From: Pseudomonadota bacterium
Lineage (GTDB): Bacteria > Pseudomonadota > Gammaproteobacteria > Ga0077536
Direction of reading: 5' to 3'
DNA length: 64,000 nucleotides
Assembly: GCA_016719885.1 (NCBI GenBank)
Contig: JADJYF010000013.1
Span: 106,638 to 170,637 of the forward strand
Part shown: positions 37,510 through 46,783 of the stretch, piece by piece
Position numbering within the stretch: position 1 is the first letter of the stretch
Layout: each line of letters begins with the position of its first letter
Notes under the pieces: model-generated
The model's database searches: none
Told to the model about the DNA's origin: nothing
Seen by the model: only the letters and a program-made list of their open reading frames with translations
Position numbers and translations under genes: made by a program

Positions 37510-38483
37510 GTCAGCCGCACCCGCGGATCGGCCAAGGTATAGGAAATATCGGTGAGGATGAGGCCAACGATGTAAAGCAGTGACCCCAGGAACACCATCG
37601 CGCGCACGATGGCGAAGTCCTGGCTCTGGATGGCTTCGATGGTATAGCTGCCGAGGCCCGGTATGCCGAAAAACGCCTCGATGATGAGATTGCCGATGAA
37701 CAGCGTGGGCAGAATCACCACCACGCCGGTGAGGATCGGGATCAAGGCATTGCGCAGCACGTGCTTGAACAACACCGCGCGTTCCGACAGGCCCTTGGCG
37801 CGCGCCGTGCGCACGTAGTCGCGATTGATCTCCTCGAGAAACAGCGTGCGATACCAACGGGTGCCATAGCCAAGGCCGGCAATCACGCTCACCGCCACCG
37901 GCAGCGCGATGAACTTCAGCATCGCGCTGTCACCGTCGAAACCCGAAATCGGCACCAGGCGCAGCACTTTGCCGAACAGGAACTGTCCGCCGATGATGTA
38001 GAACAGGCTGGAGACGGACATCATCGCCACGCACACGATCACCGCCCAGGTGTCGAAATAGGTGCCGCGCAGCAGTGCGATGCCCAGCGCCAGGCTGATG
38101 GTGAGCAGCAGCTCCAACACGAACACCGGCAAGGTCACCACCAGGCTCGGCACCATGCGCTGGGAAATGTCGAAGGCGATGTCGCGACCGCTGTCCGACT
38201 GCCCGAATTCGAACAGGAACAGCTTGAGCGTATGGCGATAGAAAATGGTGTCGGTCACGCGCGGCAGGCCATCCCGGGCCGCATTCCACAGCAGCGGTTT
38301 GTCGTAGCCACGCTCGGCTTTCCAGTTCTCGACCGCCTGCGGCGTGACATGCTTGCTGCCAAGATGCATGCGCGCCATGTCGTCCGGCGAATTGACCACG
38401 AAGAACAGGAAGAACGTGATGACGTTGACGCCCAGCAATATCGGCAAGGCGTACAACACGCGGCGCGCGATGTAGGCGCTCAT
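37506..38483 (-). CDS. Oligopeptide ABC transporter permease (YejB-like)
   Basis: This 325-residue DppB-type inner-membrane permease has about six transmembrane helices and a cytoplasmic EAA-like loop, YVRTARAKGLSERAVLFKHVLRN, which contacts the ATPase. The large loop after the first helix contains VENWKAERGYDKPL, typical of the YejB branch. It overlaps both neighbours by ATGA, so the three genes are translationally coupled. The ATG at 38481-38483 is chosen for this reason. Confidence 0.9.
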   Translation of the reverse strand: MSAYIARRVLYALPILLGVNVITFFLFFVVNSPDDMARMHLGSKHVTPQAVENWKAERGYDKPLLWNAARDGLPRVTDTIFYRHTLKLFLFEFGQSDSGRDIAFDISQRMVPSLVVTLPVFVLELLLTISLALGIALLRGTYFDTWAVIVCVAMMSVSSLFYIIGGQFLFGKVLRLVPISGFDGDSAMLKFIALPVAVSVIAGLGYGTRWYRTLFLEEINRDYVRTARAKGLSERAVLFKHVLRNALIPILTGVVVILPTLFIGNLIIEAFFGIPGLGSYTIEAIQSQDFAIVRAMVFLGSLLYIVGLILTDISYTLADPRVRLT

Positions 38484-40645
38484 CGCGCCGCCGCCCGCTG
38501 CCGCGCCCGGTAGCCGCGCCACGCAGGCACCGCGCTCAACACCAGCAAGGCCAGTAGTGTCAGCAATGGCCACAGCAAGGGCCGGTTCCATTCACGCTGC
38601 AGTCGCTCGCGCAACGACGGGTCCACGGTCTTGTACTTGAGCGTGTTGCGCGCCATGAGGTTCGGCTTGGAATTGCCGTACCAGGCGTGGTTGAGCGCAT
38701 AGGCCATGGGATGAAATCCCCATAGCCACGGCGAATCCCTGCGCACGATTTCCACCATGCGGTCGATCAGGCGCTGTCTCTCCGCACCATTCGGCAAGGC
38801 GCGCATGCGCACGTACAGCTGGTCGAATTCTTCATTGTGATAGTTCGAAGCGTTCTCACCGCCGAAGTGGGACTTGCCATTAGGGCCGTACAGCAGGAAC
38901 AGGAAATTCTCGGGATCGGGATAATCGGCATTCCATCCCCAGCTGAAGATCTGGGCCGTGCCTTCGCGGACCTTCTCCTGGAAGCGGTTGTAGTCGGTGA
39001 CGCGGATCACGAGTTGGATGCCGAGCTTCTCGAACTGTTTGCGGTACCAGTTGAGCTGCGCCTTGCCGCTAGGCCCGCCGCTGATCGCTTCGTAATACAA
39101 GGTGAGCGGCTGGCCAGTCGCCGGGTCGCGGCCGTCGGCATAGCCGGCTTCGCGCAGCAAGGCGCGCGCGTCGTCGAGCGAACGTCGCGACGCATGACCG
39201 GAGCGCCATTCGTAGACATAGGGATTGATGCCCGACTGGCCGGCGCGATAACCGAAGATCTCCGGGGGAATCGGCCCATGGGCGGGCACGCCGCGACCGT
39301 TGGCGAAAATCGAGATGAGTTCCTCGAAATCGACCGCGATGGAAATCGCCTGACGCAGCAGGCGCGCGCGCTCGCTATCGCCGCCGACTACTGGGTCGGC
39401 CATGTTGAAACCCATGTAGGAGGTAGCCTGCTCGACCGCCGTGACGAGCTTGACGCCCTTTTCGCGCATGCCGGGCGTGAGTTCCGCTTCACCCTTCATG
39501 CCGAATTGAATGGCCTGGTCAAAGCTGTCCGGCAGCACCGCGGCGACGTCGTAATAGCCCTGCAGGAATTTCGTCCACTGCGGGATCTCTTCCTTCTCGA
39601 GGCTGTAGTAGGCGATGTCGATGAACGGCATGGTCTTGCCGGCCATGCGCAGCATGCCCGCCACCGCGTCGCCGGGCGCGCCGCGCTCCGGATAGGCTTC
39701 GCCACGAAAGTTCGGATTGCGCTCCAGCACCATGCGCCGATTGGGATTGTTCTCGGTCAACATGTAAGGACCGGTGCCTACCGGGTACCAGTCGAGCGTG
39801 AAATTGCGCTCTTTCATGCCCGGCTGCGCGTAGAAGCTGTCCGCTTCCCACGGCACCGGCGCGAAAAACGACATCGCCAGCCAGTAGCGGAACTGTGGGT
39901 ATTTCTCCGTGATTCGGATCTCGAAGGTGTAGCGATCGATCACGCGCGCGCCATCGAAGTCGTACTTGCGCAAATCTACGAAGCCATGATTGTCGGCCTG
40001 CTCGGCGCGCAGCCGTTCACCGAGAGCTGTCAGTCCCTTGATGTACTTGCCCATCAAACCCGCCACCGGCGAATGCAAGTGCGGATGGGCCAGCCGCTTG
40101 ATCTGGTAGACATAGTCGTCAGCCGTCAACTCGCGGCTGCCCTTGTGCGTGAAATCGGCAAGCGTGGCGCGTGACCTCACATCCTCGTGCGTGAGGTGAT
40201 GGTAGTAGTAGCTGCCATCGCCGCGCCGCGCAAAGGCCGGATGCGGTTGATAGAGGATGCCGTGCTTCAGCGTGACACGATACACCGCCTCTGCGACGCT
40301 TTCGGCGGGCGCATCGGCCGGCAGCGCCTGGCCGTCACGATCGTAATAGCGCGGTTCCGGCAGCGCGGTCGCGGTCAAGGGCACGAGTTGGTAGGGGCGC
40401 TTCAGAAAATGGTATTGCACCACTGGCTCGTAAATCTGGCCGGTGAACTGCGCCTCGTTCTCGCTATAGGAAGAGACCGGGTCGAGATGCTTGGGTCTTT
40501 CGGCAAATGCGCCATAGAAAACCGCGCGCCCCGAGTCCGACGCACGATAGGGATCGTTCCACGGCTGCTCGCCGCAGCCCGCGATGCTCGCGGCCAGCAT
40601 GACCAGACAGACCATTGCCAGCGCGGTCGGCGGCAGGAATCGCAT
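38480..40645 (-). CDS. Oligopeptide-binding protein with lipobox and C-terminal membrane helix
   Basis: This 721-residue SBP family 5 (DppA/OppA-like) protein is the binding component of the Yej-type importer. It starts with a lipoprotein signal ending ASIAGC (Cys24). Family blocks include WYPVGTGPYMLTENNPNRRMV and SWGWNADYPDPENFLFLLYG. It is longer than usual and ends in a hydrophobic helix (about residues 690-712) followed by RGYRARQRAA, so it may be anchored at both ends. It heads the four-gene transporter operon. Confidence 0.88.
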   Translation of the reverse strand: MRFLPPTALAMVCLVMLAASIAGCGEQPWNDPYRASDSGRAVFYGAFAERPKHLDPVSSYSENEAQFTGQIYEPVVQYHFLKRPYQLVPLTATALPEPRYYDRDGQALPADAPAESVAEAVYRVTLKHGILYQPHPAFARRGDGSYYYHHLTHEDVRSRATLADFTHKGSRELTADDYVYQIKRLAHPHLHSPVAGLMGKYIKGLTALGERLRAEQADNHGFVDLRKYDFDGARVIDRYTFEIRITEKYPQFRYWLAMSFFAPVPWEADSFYAQPGMKERNFTLDWYPVGTGPYMLTENNPNRRMVLERNPNFRGEAYPERGAPGDAVAGMLRMAGKTMPFIDIAYYSLEKEEIPQWTKFLQGYYDVAAVLPDSFDQAIQFGMKGEAELTPGMREKGVKLVTAVEQATSYMGFNMADPVVGGDSERARLLRQAISIAVDFEELISIFANGRGVPAHGPIPPEIFGYRAGQSGINPYVYEWRSGHASRRSLDDARALLREAGYADGRDPATGQPLTLYYEAISGGPSGKAQLNWYRKQFEKLGIQLVIRVTDYNRFQEKVREGTAQIFSWGWNADYPDPENFLFLLYGPNGKSHFGGENASNYHNEEFDQLYVRMRALPNGAERQRLIDRMVEIVRRDSPWLWGFHPMAYALNHAWYGNSKPNLMARNTLKYKTVDPSLRERLQREWNRPLLWPLLTLLALLVLSAVPAWRGYRARQRAAAR

Positions 40646-40703
40646 GTTCGCGTGCTCTCGGAGGCGCTGCGGGATTATAAACTCGGTCCGGGCACTGTAC
40701 ACT

Positions 40704-40733
40704 TTGATGGCCCCAGGCGGGGCACACGATAAT
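40704..40733 (+). promoter_or_regulatory. Candidate sigma70 promoter for fabI
   Basis: TTGATG (40704-40709) and GATAAT (40728-40733) are 18 nt apart, 22 nt upstream of the fabI ATG. Four and five of six bases match the sigma70 consensus. Confidence 0.55.
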
Positions 40734-40755
40734 CAGTCAGCAAGGTAGTCAGACC

Positions 40756-41538
40756 ATGGGAATTCTGCAAGGTAAACGCGCCCTCATCGTCGGTGTGGCA
40801 AGCAATAAGTCGATTGCTTGGGGTGTCGCCAAGGCCATGCATCGTGAAGGCGCCGAACTGGCCTTCACGTATCAGAACGATCGATTGAAGTCGCGCGTCG
40901 AAGACTTCGCCGCTGAACTCGGATCCGAGATTACCCTGCCCTGCGAAGTGCAGAGCGACGAGGAGATCCAGGCGGTATTCAATCACCTCGACGACTACTG
41001 GGACCATCTGGACATCCTCATCCATTCCGTGGCCTTCGCGCCGCGCGAGGAACTGCAGGGCGGTTACCTGGACAGCGTCACCCGCGAAGGATTTCGCGTT
41101 GCCCACGAGGTCAGTTCCTACAGCTTCGCCGCGCTTGGCAATGCCGCGCGCCCGCTGATGAAAGGCCGCCAGGGCGCGATGCTGACCTTGAGCTATCTCG
41201 GCGCGGTGCGCACCATGCCGAGCTACAACGTCATGGGCCTGGCCAAGGCCAGCCTCGAAGCCAACGTGCGCTACATGGCGGAGAGTCTCGGGCCGGAAGG
41301 GATTCGGGTGAACGCGGTGTCGGCCGGGCCGATACGCACCCTGGCGGCGTCCGGCATCAAGGATATGCGCAAGTTCCTGACCTACGTCGAGAACACCGCG
41401 CCGTTGCGGCGCAACGTCACCATCGACGAAGTCGGCAATGCCGCGGCGTTCTTGTGTTCGGATCTAGCTTCGGCCATCACCGGCGAGATCACCTACGTCG
41501 ACTGCGGCTACAACATCATGGGCATGGGCGGCATGTGA
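40756..41538 (+). CDS. fabI: Enoyl-[acyl-carrier-protein] reductase (NADH), FabI
   Basis: This 260-residue short-chain dehydrogenase performs the last step of each fatty-acid elongation cycle. The atypical FabI NAD site GVASNKSIAWGVA is near residue 13, and the catalytic Tyr-x6-Lys is Tyr157 and Lys164 (YNVMGLAK). Tyr147 lies in LSYLGA. Length equals the Escherichia coli enzyme within two residues. It is divergent from the peptide transporter and converges with ppiD. Confidence 0.96.
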   Translation: MGILQGKRALIVGVASNKSIAWGVAKAMHREGAELAFTYQNDRLKSRVEDFAAELGSEITLPCEVQSDEEIQAVFNHLDDYWDHLDILIHSVAFAPREELQGGYLDSVTREGFRVAHEVSSYSFAALGNAARPLMKGRQGAMLTLSYLGAVRTMPSYNVMGLAKASLEANVRYMAESLGPEGIRVNAVSAGPIRTLAASGIKDMRKFLTYVENTAPLRRNVTIDEVGNAAAFLCSDLASAITGEITYVDCGYNIMGMGGM

Positions 41539-41559
41539 GCCGCCCGGCGCGCGCAAAAC

Positions 41560-43467
41560 TCAGAGATTTTTCGCGATGACCTTCACGTCGCTGGCCCCGC
41601 GTACGGCAGCGACGAACGAGGTCCAGGCCGCGCCCATACGCCCTTTCACGATTTCGCCCTGAATCGCCACGACATCGCCCCGCGCGATTTCACTCTCTTC
41701 CGGCACCACCACATTGGCGACGCGAATGATCGCGTAATCGGTGGTGCCGATGGGAATGCCTACATATTGGGGTTCGTTACCCGCGACCTCGGCACTGAAG
41801 GCTGCCCGCAGTACGGCACGATTGACGTCGCCCGACTCGCGGGTGACACCCTCCTCCTGCTCCCAACCGAAGCCACGACCTTTCACCAGTTCCGTGACGG
41901 TCTCGCCCTTGCGTAGCTTCTCGATCAATTCCTTGCCGAGCGCCTCGGTCAATTCGCGACGGTGCTGATTGCGCACAGCATCCTCGACCTCGGTCTTGAC
42001 CGCTGCCAGCTCCGGAATGGCCGACGGCACGTGCTCGAGCACGCGCACCGCGATCACGCGGCTGTCTGGCAGTTCTATTGGCTCGCTGTTCATGCCCTCG
42101 TTGAGTACTTCGGCGGTGAAGATGGCATTGGCCGCCTTGTCCGAGAATTTCTTGGCGAATTCTTCCTTGCTCATGACCTCGGTCTTCTGGGTTGCGATGC
42201 CGAGGGTTTCGGCCGCGACGCCGAGGCTGTCGGAATGCTCGTAAACGAGGTTGGAGAACTGCTCAGCCTGCTCGAAAAACGCTTTCTGCGCCTCGCTGTT
42301 GCGATAGGCCATTTCGACCTCGGCCTTGACCTTGTCGAAAGGCTGCAGACCGCCGGCCTTGATGTCTTTCAACTTGATGATGTGCCAACCGAACTTGGTG
42401 CGCACCGGCGCACTGATTTCGCCCACCTTGAGCTTGAATGCCGCCTCTTCGAATTCCGGCGCCATTGCGCCACGCGCGAAGAATCCGGTTGAGCCGCCCT
42501 CGGCCTTGGAGCCGACATCGTCAGACAGTTCCTTGGCGAGCTTTTCAAAATCCTCGCCACCCTGTGCGCGTTTCAAGATGTCTTTGACCTTGCTCTCCGC
42601 CGCGCCCTCGTCTGCCGCATTCGCGTTCGCCGCAAGCTGCACGAGGATGTGATTCGCACTGCGTTCCTCCGCCAGGGTGTAGGCCGCCTGGTTGGCGTCG
42701 TAGTACTGGTGGAGTTTCTCGTCGTTGATTTCAACCTTGCTCGCCAAGGCTGCCGCGGAAATCTCCAGAAACTCGACGCTGGCCTTCTCTAGCGTGCGGT
42801 ACTGTTCCTTGTGCGCTTCGAAGTAGGCGTTGACCTCGGCATCGGTCACCGTCACCTGCTTTTCGACTTCGGCCGCCGGGATCACCGCATAGCCGATGTC
42901 ACGCTTCTGCTTGCGCAAGGCGGCAATACGCAGCGCTTCCTCGCGCGTGACGAACTCGGACGCCGCCACGCCGTTACGCAGCTGCGACTTCGCCATGTCG
43001 CTGCGCAACTGCTGTTCGAAGCCAAGCTGGGAAAAGCCCATGGCCGTGACGCGCTGTTCGTAGAGCGCACGGGAGAAGCCGCCCTTCTCGTCCTGGAACG
43101 CCGGAATCTCCAGGAGCTGCCGGGCCAGTTGCTGGTTGGTCACCCGCACGCGTGCGTCGTCAACCAGGCGCGACAGCACGCGGTCGTTGATGAGTTCGTC
43201 GAGCGCCTTGGTCTTGACCTCGGGCTTGTCCCAGTCCGCGGCATTGAAGGCGTCGCCCAGCATCGACTCGGCCTGACGCCGGAAACGCTGCAAGGCATTC
43301 TGGAATTCTTCTATTGGGATCTCGTTGCCATCCACCTTGGCGACGATCACGCGTTTGGCGGCATTGATATAGCTTTCAACGCCCCACAGGATGAAGGTCA
43401 GCGAGATCAAACCGACGATGACAGCGACGATTACCCCTTGGGTTCGATCACGTATCGTTTGCAGCAT
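41560..43467 (-). CDS. ppiD: Peptidylprolyl isomerase D (periplasmic folding chaperone)
   Basis: This 635-residue protein is anchored by one N-terminal helix (residues 12-34) with the rest in the periplasm near SecYEG. A SurA_N-type chaperone region is followed by a parvulin domain (about residues 265-355) with ANHILVQL and GGSTGFFARGAMAPEFE. It closes the tig-clpP-clpX-lon-hupB-ppiD block. A terminator and two tRNA genes separate it from hupB. Confidence 0.95.
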   Translation of the reverse strand: MLQTIRDRTQGVIVAVIVGLISLTFILWGVESYINAAKRVIVAKVDGNEIPIEEFQNALQRFRRQAESMLGDAFNAADWDKPEVKTKALDELINDRVLSRLVDDARVRVTNQQLARQLLEIPAFQDEKGGFSRALYEQRVTAMGFSQLGFEQQLRSDMAKSQLRNGVAASEFVTREEALRIAALRKQKRDIGYAVIPAAEVEKQVTVTDAEVNAYFEAHKEQYRTLEKASVEFLEISAAALASKVEINDEKLHQYYDANQAAYTLAEERSANHILVQLAANANAADEGAAESKVKDILKRAQGGEDFEKLAKELSDDVGSKAEGGSTGFFARGAMAPEFEEAAFKLKVGEISAPVRTKFGWHIIKLKDIKAGGLQPFDKVKAEVEMAYRNSEAQKAFFEQAEQFSNLVYEHSDSLGVAAETLGIATQKTEVMSKEEFAKKFSDKAANAIFTAEVLNEGMNSEPIELPDSRVIAVRVLEHVPSAIPELAAVKTEVEDAVRNQHRRELTEALGKELIEKLRKGETVTELVKGRGFGWEQEEGVTRESGDVNRAVLRAAFSAEVAGNEPQYVGIPIGTTDYAIIRVANVVVPEESEIARGDVVAIQGEIVKGRMGAAWTSFVAAVRGASDVKVIAKNL

Positions 43468-43515
43468 GCAGGGACCCTCTGCTCGGGAACGACTGGGGAC
43501 GGGTCTACAAAAACA

Positions 43516-43541
43516 ACGGGCGCACCATCTGGTGCGCCCGT
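43516..43541 (-). terminator. Rho-independent terminator after tRNA-Asp
   Basis: A 12-bp stem (43516-43527 with 43530-43541) reading ACGGGCGCACCA, with a 2-nt loop on paper, is followed on the minus strand by TTGTTTTTG. It lies 19 nt beyond tRNA-Asp and 49 nt before ppiD, so ppiD probably has its own promoter or relies on readthrough. Confidence 0.85.
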
Positions 43542-43559
43542 TTACTATTCCATCGAATT

Positions 43560-43636
43560 TGGCGGAGTGGACGGGACTCGAACCCGCGACCCCCGGCGTG
43601 ACAGGCCGGTATTCTAACCAACTGAACTACCACTCC
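43560..43636 (-). tRNA. tRNA-Asp (anticodon GTC)
   Basis: A 77-nt tRNA. The acceptor stem GGAGTGG pairs with CCACTCC, followed by G and encoded CCA. The anticodon loop CTGTCAC gives GTC, and the T-loop is TTCGAGT. It lies 12 nt after tRNA-Val on the same strand and precedes a strong terminator. Confidence 0.97.
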
Positions 43637-43648
43637 GATGGCTAACTC

Positions 43649-43724
43649 TGGTGGGTGCTGAGGGGATCGAACCCACGACCTTCGCCTTGTAAGGGCGACG
43701 CTCTCCCAGCTGAGCTAAGCACCC
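43649..43724 (-). tRNA. tRNA-Val (anticodon TAC)
   Basis: A 76-nt tRNA. GGGTGCT pairs with AGCACCC, followed by A and encoded CCA. The anticodon loop CTTACAA gives TAC. It lies 25 nt after the hupB stop and 12 nt before tRNA-Asp, suggesting one hupB-tRNA transcript. Confidence 0.97.
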
Positions 43725-43749
43725 AGGCAGTCGTGCTCTGGGAAGGGCG

Positions 43750-44022
43750 CTAGTTTACTGCATCCTTCAACGCTTTGCCAGGTTTGAAACCAGGAACTTT
43801 CGATGCCTTGATCTCAATCGTCGCACCGGTCTGCGGGTTGCGACCCGAGCGCGCCGCACGACTGCGAACGACGAAGGTACCAAAGCCCACCAGGCTGACT
43901 TGCTCGTCTTTCTTGAGTGCCGCGCAGATGTTGTCGAAGACCGCATCGACGGCGCGGGTTGCAGAAGCCTTGGTGATGTCTGCGGCTAGCGCGACGGCGT
44001 CGATAAGTTCTGCTTTGTTCAT
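43750..44022 (-). CDS. hupB: DNA-binding protein HU-beta
   Basis: This 90-residue histone-like protein bends DNA and organises the nucleoid. It starts MNKAELIDAVA and carries the beta-arm with GFGTFVVRSRAARSGRNPQTG, including the intercalating Pro-type arm tip. It has its own promoter candidate at 44134-44163 and is followed by tRNA-Val and tRNA-Asp. Position after lon matches the Escherichia coli order. Confidence 0.97.
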   Translation of the reverse strand: MNKAELIDAVALAADITKASATRAVDAVFDNICAALKKDEQVSLVGFGTFVVRSRAARSGRNPQTGATIEIKASKVPGFKPGKALKDAVN

Positions 44023-44133
44023 GGAGTTCGTTCCCCTTGGTCCCAGCGCGGTGAAAATGTCAGCTGCGGCAGATCGGCTGCGCGCTGAAGATTATTGTGG
44101 GTTGCGTGAGCGTGCCCGTGCGAATGCGCGGCC

Positions 44134-44163
44134 GTTATATCAAGCGCCCATCACGAGCGTCAA
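44134..44163 (-). promoter_or_regulatory. Candidate sigma70 promoter for hupB
   Basis: On the minus strand TTGACG (44163-44158) and TATAAC (44139-44134) are separated by 18 nt, each matching five of six consensus bases. It lies about 110 nt upstream of the hupB ATG, just after the hairpin that follows lon. Confidence 0.6.
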
Positions 44164-44167
44164 GCAA

Positions 44168-44189
44168 GCCGGTTCCGAGTGGAACCGGC
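44168..44189 (-). terminator. Hairpin after lon
   Basis: A perfect 9-bp stem GCCGGTTCC/GGAACCGGC (44168-44176 with 44181-44189) with a 4-nt loop lies 14 nt past the lon stop. The following TTGCTTG is only weakly T-rich, so termination may be partial. Confidence 0.55.
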
Positions 44190-44203
44190 CTGTGACGAGC
44201 GCC

Positions 44204-46615
44204 TCAGTGTCTTCTGAGCGCGTCGCTGTCCTCTTCGCTCGAAGACTTTTCCTTGGCGGGCGTGGCCGTTGCGGGCGCGTCCGTGACGCTCAAGGGCTCA
44301 GGCATGCGCTGCAGCGCGATCTGGAACACCTCGTCTATCCAACGCACCGGTTTGATCTCGAGTTCCTGCGCGATGTTGGCCGGGATCTCGGCGAGCTCAC
44401 GCTCATTCTCCTTCGGAATGATCACTTGCTTGATACCACCACGCAGAGCGGCCAGAAGCTTTTCCTTCAGACCTCCGATGGGCAACACCTCACCACGCAG
44501 CGTGATCTCACCGGTCATCGCAACGCTGGCCTTGACCGGTATCGCGGTCAAGGCTGACACCATCGCGGTGCACATGCCGACACCCGCGCTCGGGCCGTCC
44601 TTGGGGGTCGCGCCTTCTGGCACATGGAAGTGCACGTCGTTGGTTGCGTAGAAATCGGGCTCGATACCGAGCGAACGAGCGCGACTGCGCACCACGGTCA
44701 TGGCAGCCTTGATCGATTCCTGCATGACATCGCCGAGCCGGCCCGTGTAGATCTCCTTGCCTTTACCCGGCACTGTCACCGCTTCGATGGTCAACAGGTC
44801 GCCGCCGGTTTCAGTCCACGCAAGACCGGTGACCTGGCCCACGCGATCCTCGCCCTCGGCGAGACCGTAGCGGAATTTCTTCACGCCGAGAAACTTGTCG
44901 AGAATCTTGGGCGTCACGGCGACGGACTTGGTGGAAGGCTTTTGCAGTATGCCCTTCACGACTTTGCGGCAGATGGTCGCCATCTCGCGCTCGAGGTTGC
45001 GCACGCCGGCTTCCCGCGTATAGAAACGGATGACGTCGCGAATCGCCGCCTCCGAGACCTTGATTTCAGCAGGCTTGAGGCCGGCGTTTTCGATCTGCTT
45101 GGGCAGCAGGTATTTCTGCGCGATGCTGACCTTTTCGTCCTCCGTGTAACCCGAGATCCGGATCACTTCCATGCGATCGAGCAAGGGCGCGGGAATGTTC
45201 AAACTGTTGGCGGTGGTCACGAACATCACCTCGGACAGATCGTAGTCGACCTCGAGATAATGATCGTTGAAGGAATTGTTTTGCTCCGGATCGAGCACCT
45301 CGAGCAAGGCGGACGCCGGGTCACCACGGAAGTCCATCGCCATCTTGTCGACCTCGTCGAGCAGGAACAGCGGATTACGCGTGCCGACCTTGGCCATGTT
45401 CTGCAGGATCTTGCCGGGCAGCGAACCGACATAGGTGCGACGATGGCCACGGATCTCGGCCTCGTCGCGTACACCGCCCAGTGACATGCGTACGAACTTG
45501 CGATTGGTGGCACGGGCAATGGAGCGACCCAGCGAAGTCTTGCCGACGCCGGGTGGCCCGACCAGGCACAGTATCGGGCCCTTCATCTTGTTCACGCGCT
45601 GCTGGACGGCGAGATACTCGAGTATGCGTTCCTTCACCTTCTCCAGGCCGTAGTGATCCGACTCGAGGACTTCCTCGGCGCGATTTAAATCACGGCTGGT
45701 CTTGGAGCGCTTCTTCCACGGCACCGACACTATCCAGTCGATGTAGTTGCGCACCACCGTCGCTTCAGCGGACATCGGCGACATCATGCGCAGCTTCTTC
45801 AATTCGGCCTCGGCCTTTTCGCGGGCTTCCTTGGCCATGCCTGCGCGCGCGATCTTCTTGGCGAGTTCTTCGAACTCGTTGACGCCGTCTTCGCTCTGAC
45901 CGAGCTCGTTCTGAATGGCCTTCATCTGCTCATTCAGGTAGTACTCGCGCTGGCTCTTCTCCATCTGCTTCTTGACGCGACCCCGCAGGCGCTTTTCAAC
46001 CTGCAGGAGATCGATCTCCGATTCCATCAGATGGATCAGGTGCTCGAGGCGCTGGCGCAGCGGAATGATTTCCAGCACTTCCTGCTTGTCTTGGATCTTG
46101 ATCGCCATGTGCGCGGCGATGGTGTCGGCAAGGCGCGACGGATCGTCAATGCTCGACAAGGAGGAAATGATCTCTGGCGGCACCTTCTTGTTGAGCTTTA
46201 CGTACTGCTCGAACTGGGTCATGAGCGAGCGGCTGAGCACCTCTGCTTCGCGGCCACTGACTTCTTCCGCTTCGATCATCTCGCAGTTGGCGGCGTACAG
46301 ATCGTCTGTTTCAATGAAGTCGACGATGCGCGCGCGCTGCACGCCCTCGACCAGCACCTTGATGGTGCCGTCGGGAAGCTTCAGCAGCTGCAGGATGTTC
46401 GAGACGGTGCCTACCGCGTGAATGTCGGCCGGCTGGGGGTTGTCATCGCCGGCGCTCTTCTGCGCGACCAGCAGGATCTGCTTGCCGTCTTCCATGGCGC
46501 GTTCCAGAGCCCGAATCGACTTTTCGCGGCCGACGAACAAGGGAATGACCATGTGCGGATAGACGACGACATCGCGCAGCGGCAGAACCGCCAGCACATT
46601 GTTGGAATCGGTCAT
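44204..46615 (-). CDS. lon: ATP-dependent Lon protease
   Basis: This 803-residue homo-oligomeric AAA+ serine protease degrades damaged and regulatory proteins. Domains in order are the LON substrate domain (1-200), a coiled-coil region, AAA+ with Walker A GPPGVGKTS and Walker B FLLDEVDK, and the protease domain with PKDGPSAGVGM (catalytic Ser near 676) and GGLKEKLLA (Lys near 717). The C-terminal 20 residues are acidic. A CAGGAG ribosome site precedes the ATG. It follows clpX after 168 nt. Confidence 0.98.
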   Translation of the reverse strand: MTDSNNVLAVLPLRDVVVYPHMVIPLFVGREKSIRALERAMEDGKQILLVAQKSAGDDNPQPADIHAVGTVSNILQLLKLPDGTIKVLVEGVQRARIVDFIETDDLYAANCEMIEAEEVSGREAEVLSRSLMTQFEQYVKLNKKVPPEIISSLSSIDDPSRLADTIAAHMAIKIQDKQEVLEIIPLRQRLEHLIHLMESEIDLLQVEKRLRGRVKKQMEKSQREYYLNEQMKAIQNELGQSEDGVNEFEELAKKIARAGMAKEAREKAEAELKKLRMMSPMSAEATVVRNYIDWIVSVPWKKRSKTSRDLNRAEEVLESDHYGLEKVKERILEYLAVQQRVNKMKGPILCLVGPPGVGKTSLGRSIARATNRKFVRMSLGGVRDEAEIRGHRRTYVGSLPGKILQNMAKVGTRNPLFLLDEVDKMAMDFRGDPASALLEVLDPEQNNSFNDHYLEVDYDLSEVMFVTTANSLNIPAPLLDRMEVIRISGYTEDEKVSIAQKYLLPKQIENAGLKPAEIKVSEAAIRDVIRFYTREAGVRNLEREMATICRKVVKGILQKPSTKSVAVTPKILDKFLGVKKFRYGLAEGEDRVGQVTGLAWTETGGDLLTIEAVTVPGKGKEIYTGRLGDVMQESIKAAMTVVRSRARSLGIEPDFYATNDVHFHVPEGATPKDGPSAGVGMCTAMVSALTAIPVKASVAMTGEITLRGEVLPIGGLKEKLLAALRGGIKQVIIPKENERELAEIPANIAQELEIKPVRWIDEVFQIALQRMPEPLSVTDAPATATPAKEKSSSEEDSDALRRH

Positions 46616-46783
46616 GAGGGAAAGCTCCTGCGCATAACAGCCACGGCAGGGTCGCCGCGGCCAGGCACTGAAAATAAGGGAGCCGGGAGCGATGACGCCC
46701 CGTGCGGATGGGTCAGGTAAGCGTCGCAGAACACCCGACGAGCGCGCGAGTGCGCCCGGGTGGCAAGGGCGGAGGCGCCAGGA

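Noticed and set aside
46616..46783. Heat-shock (sigma32) promoter for lon
   Set aside because: A CCCAT-like -10 is present on the minus strand but no CTTGAA-like -35 at the right spacing was found.
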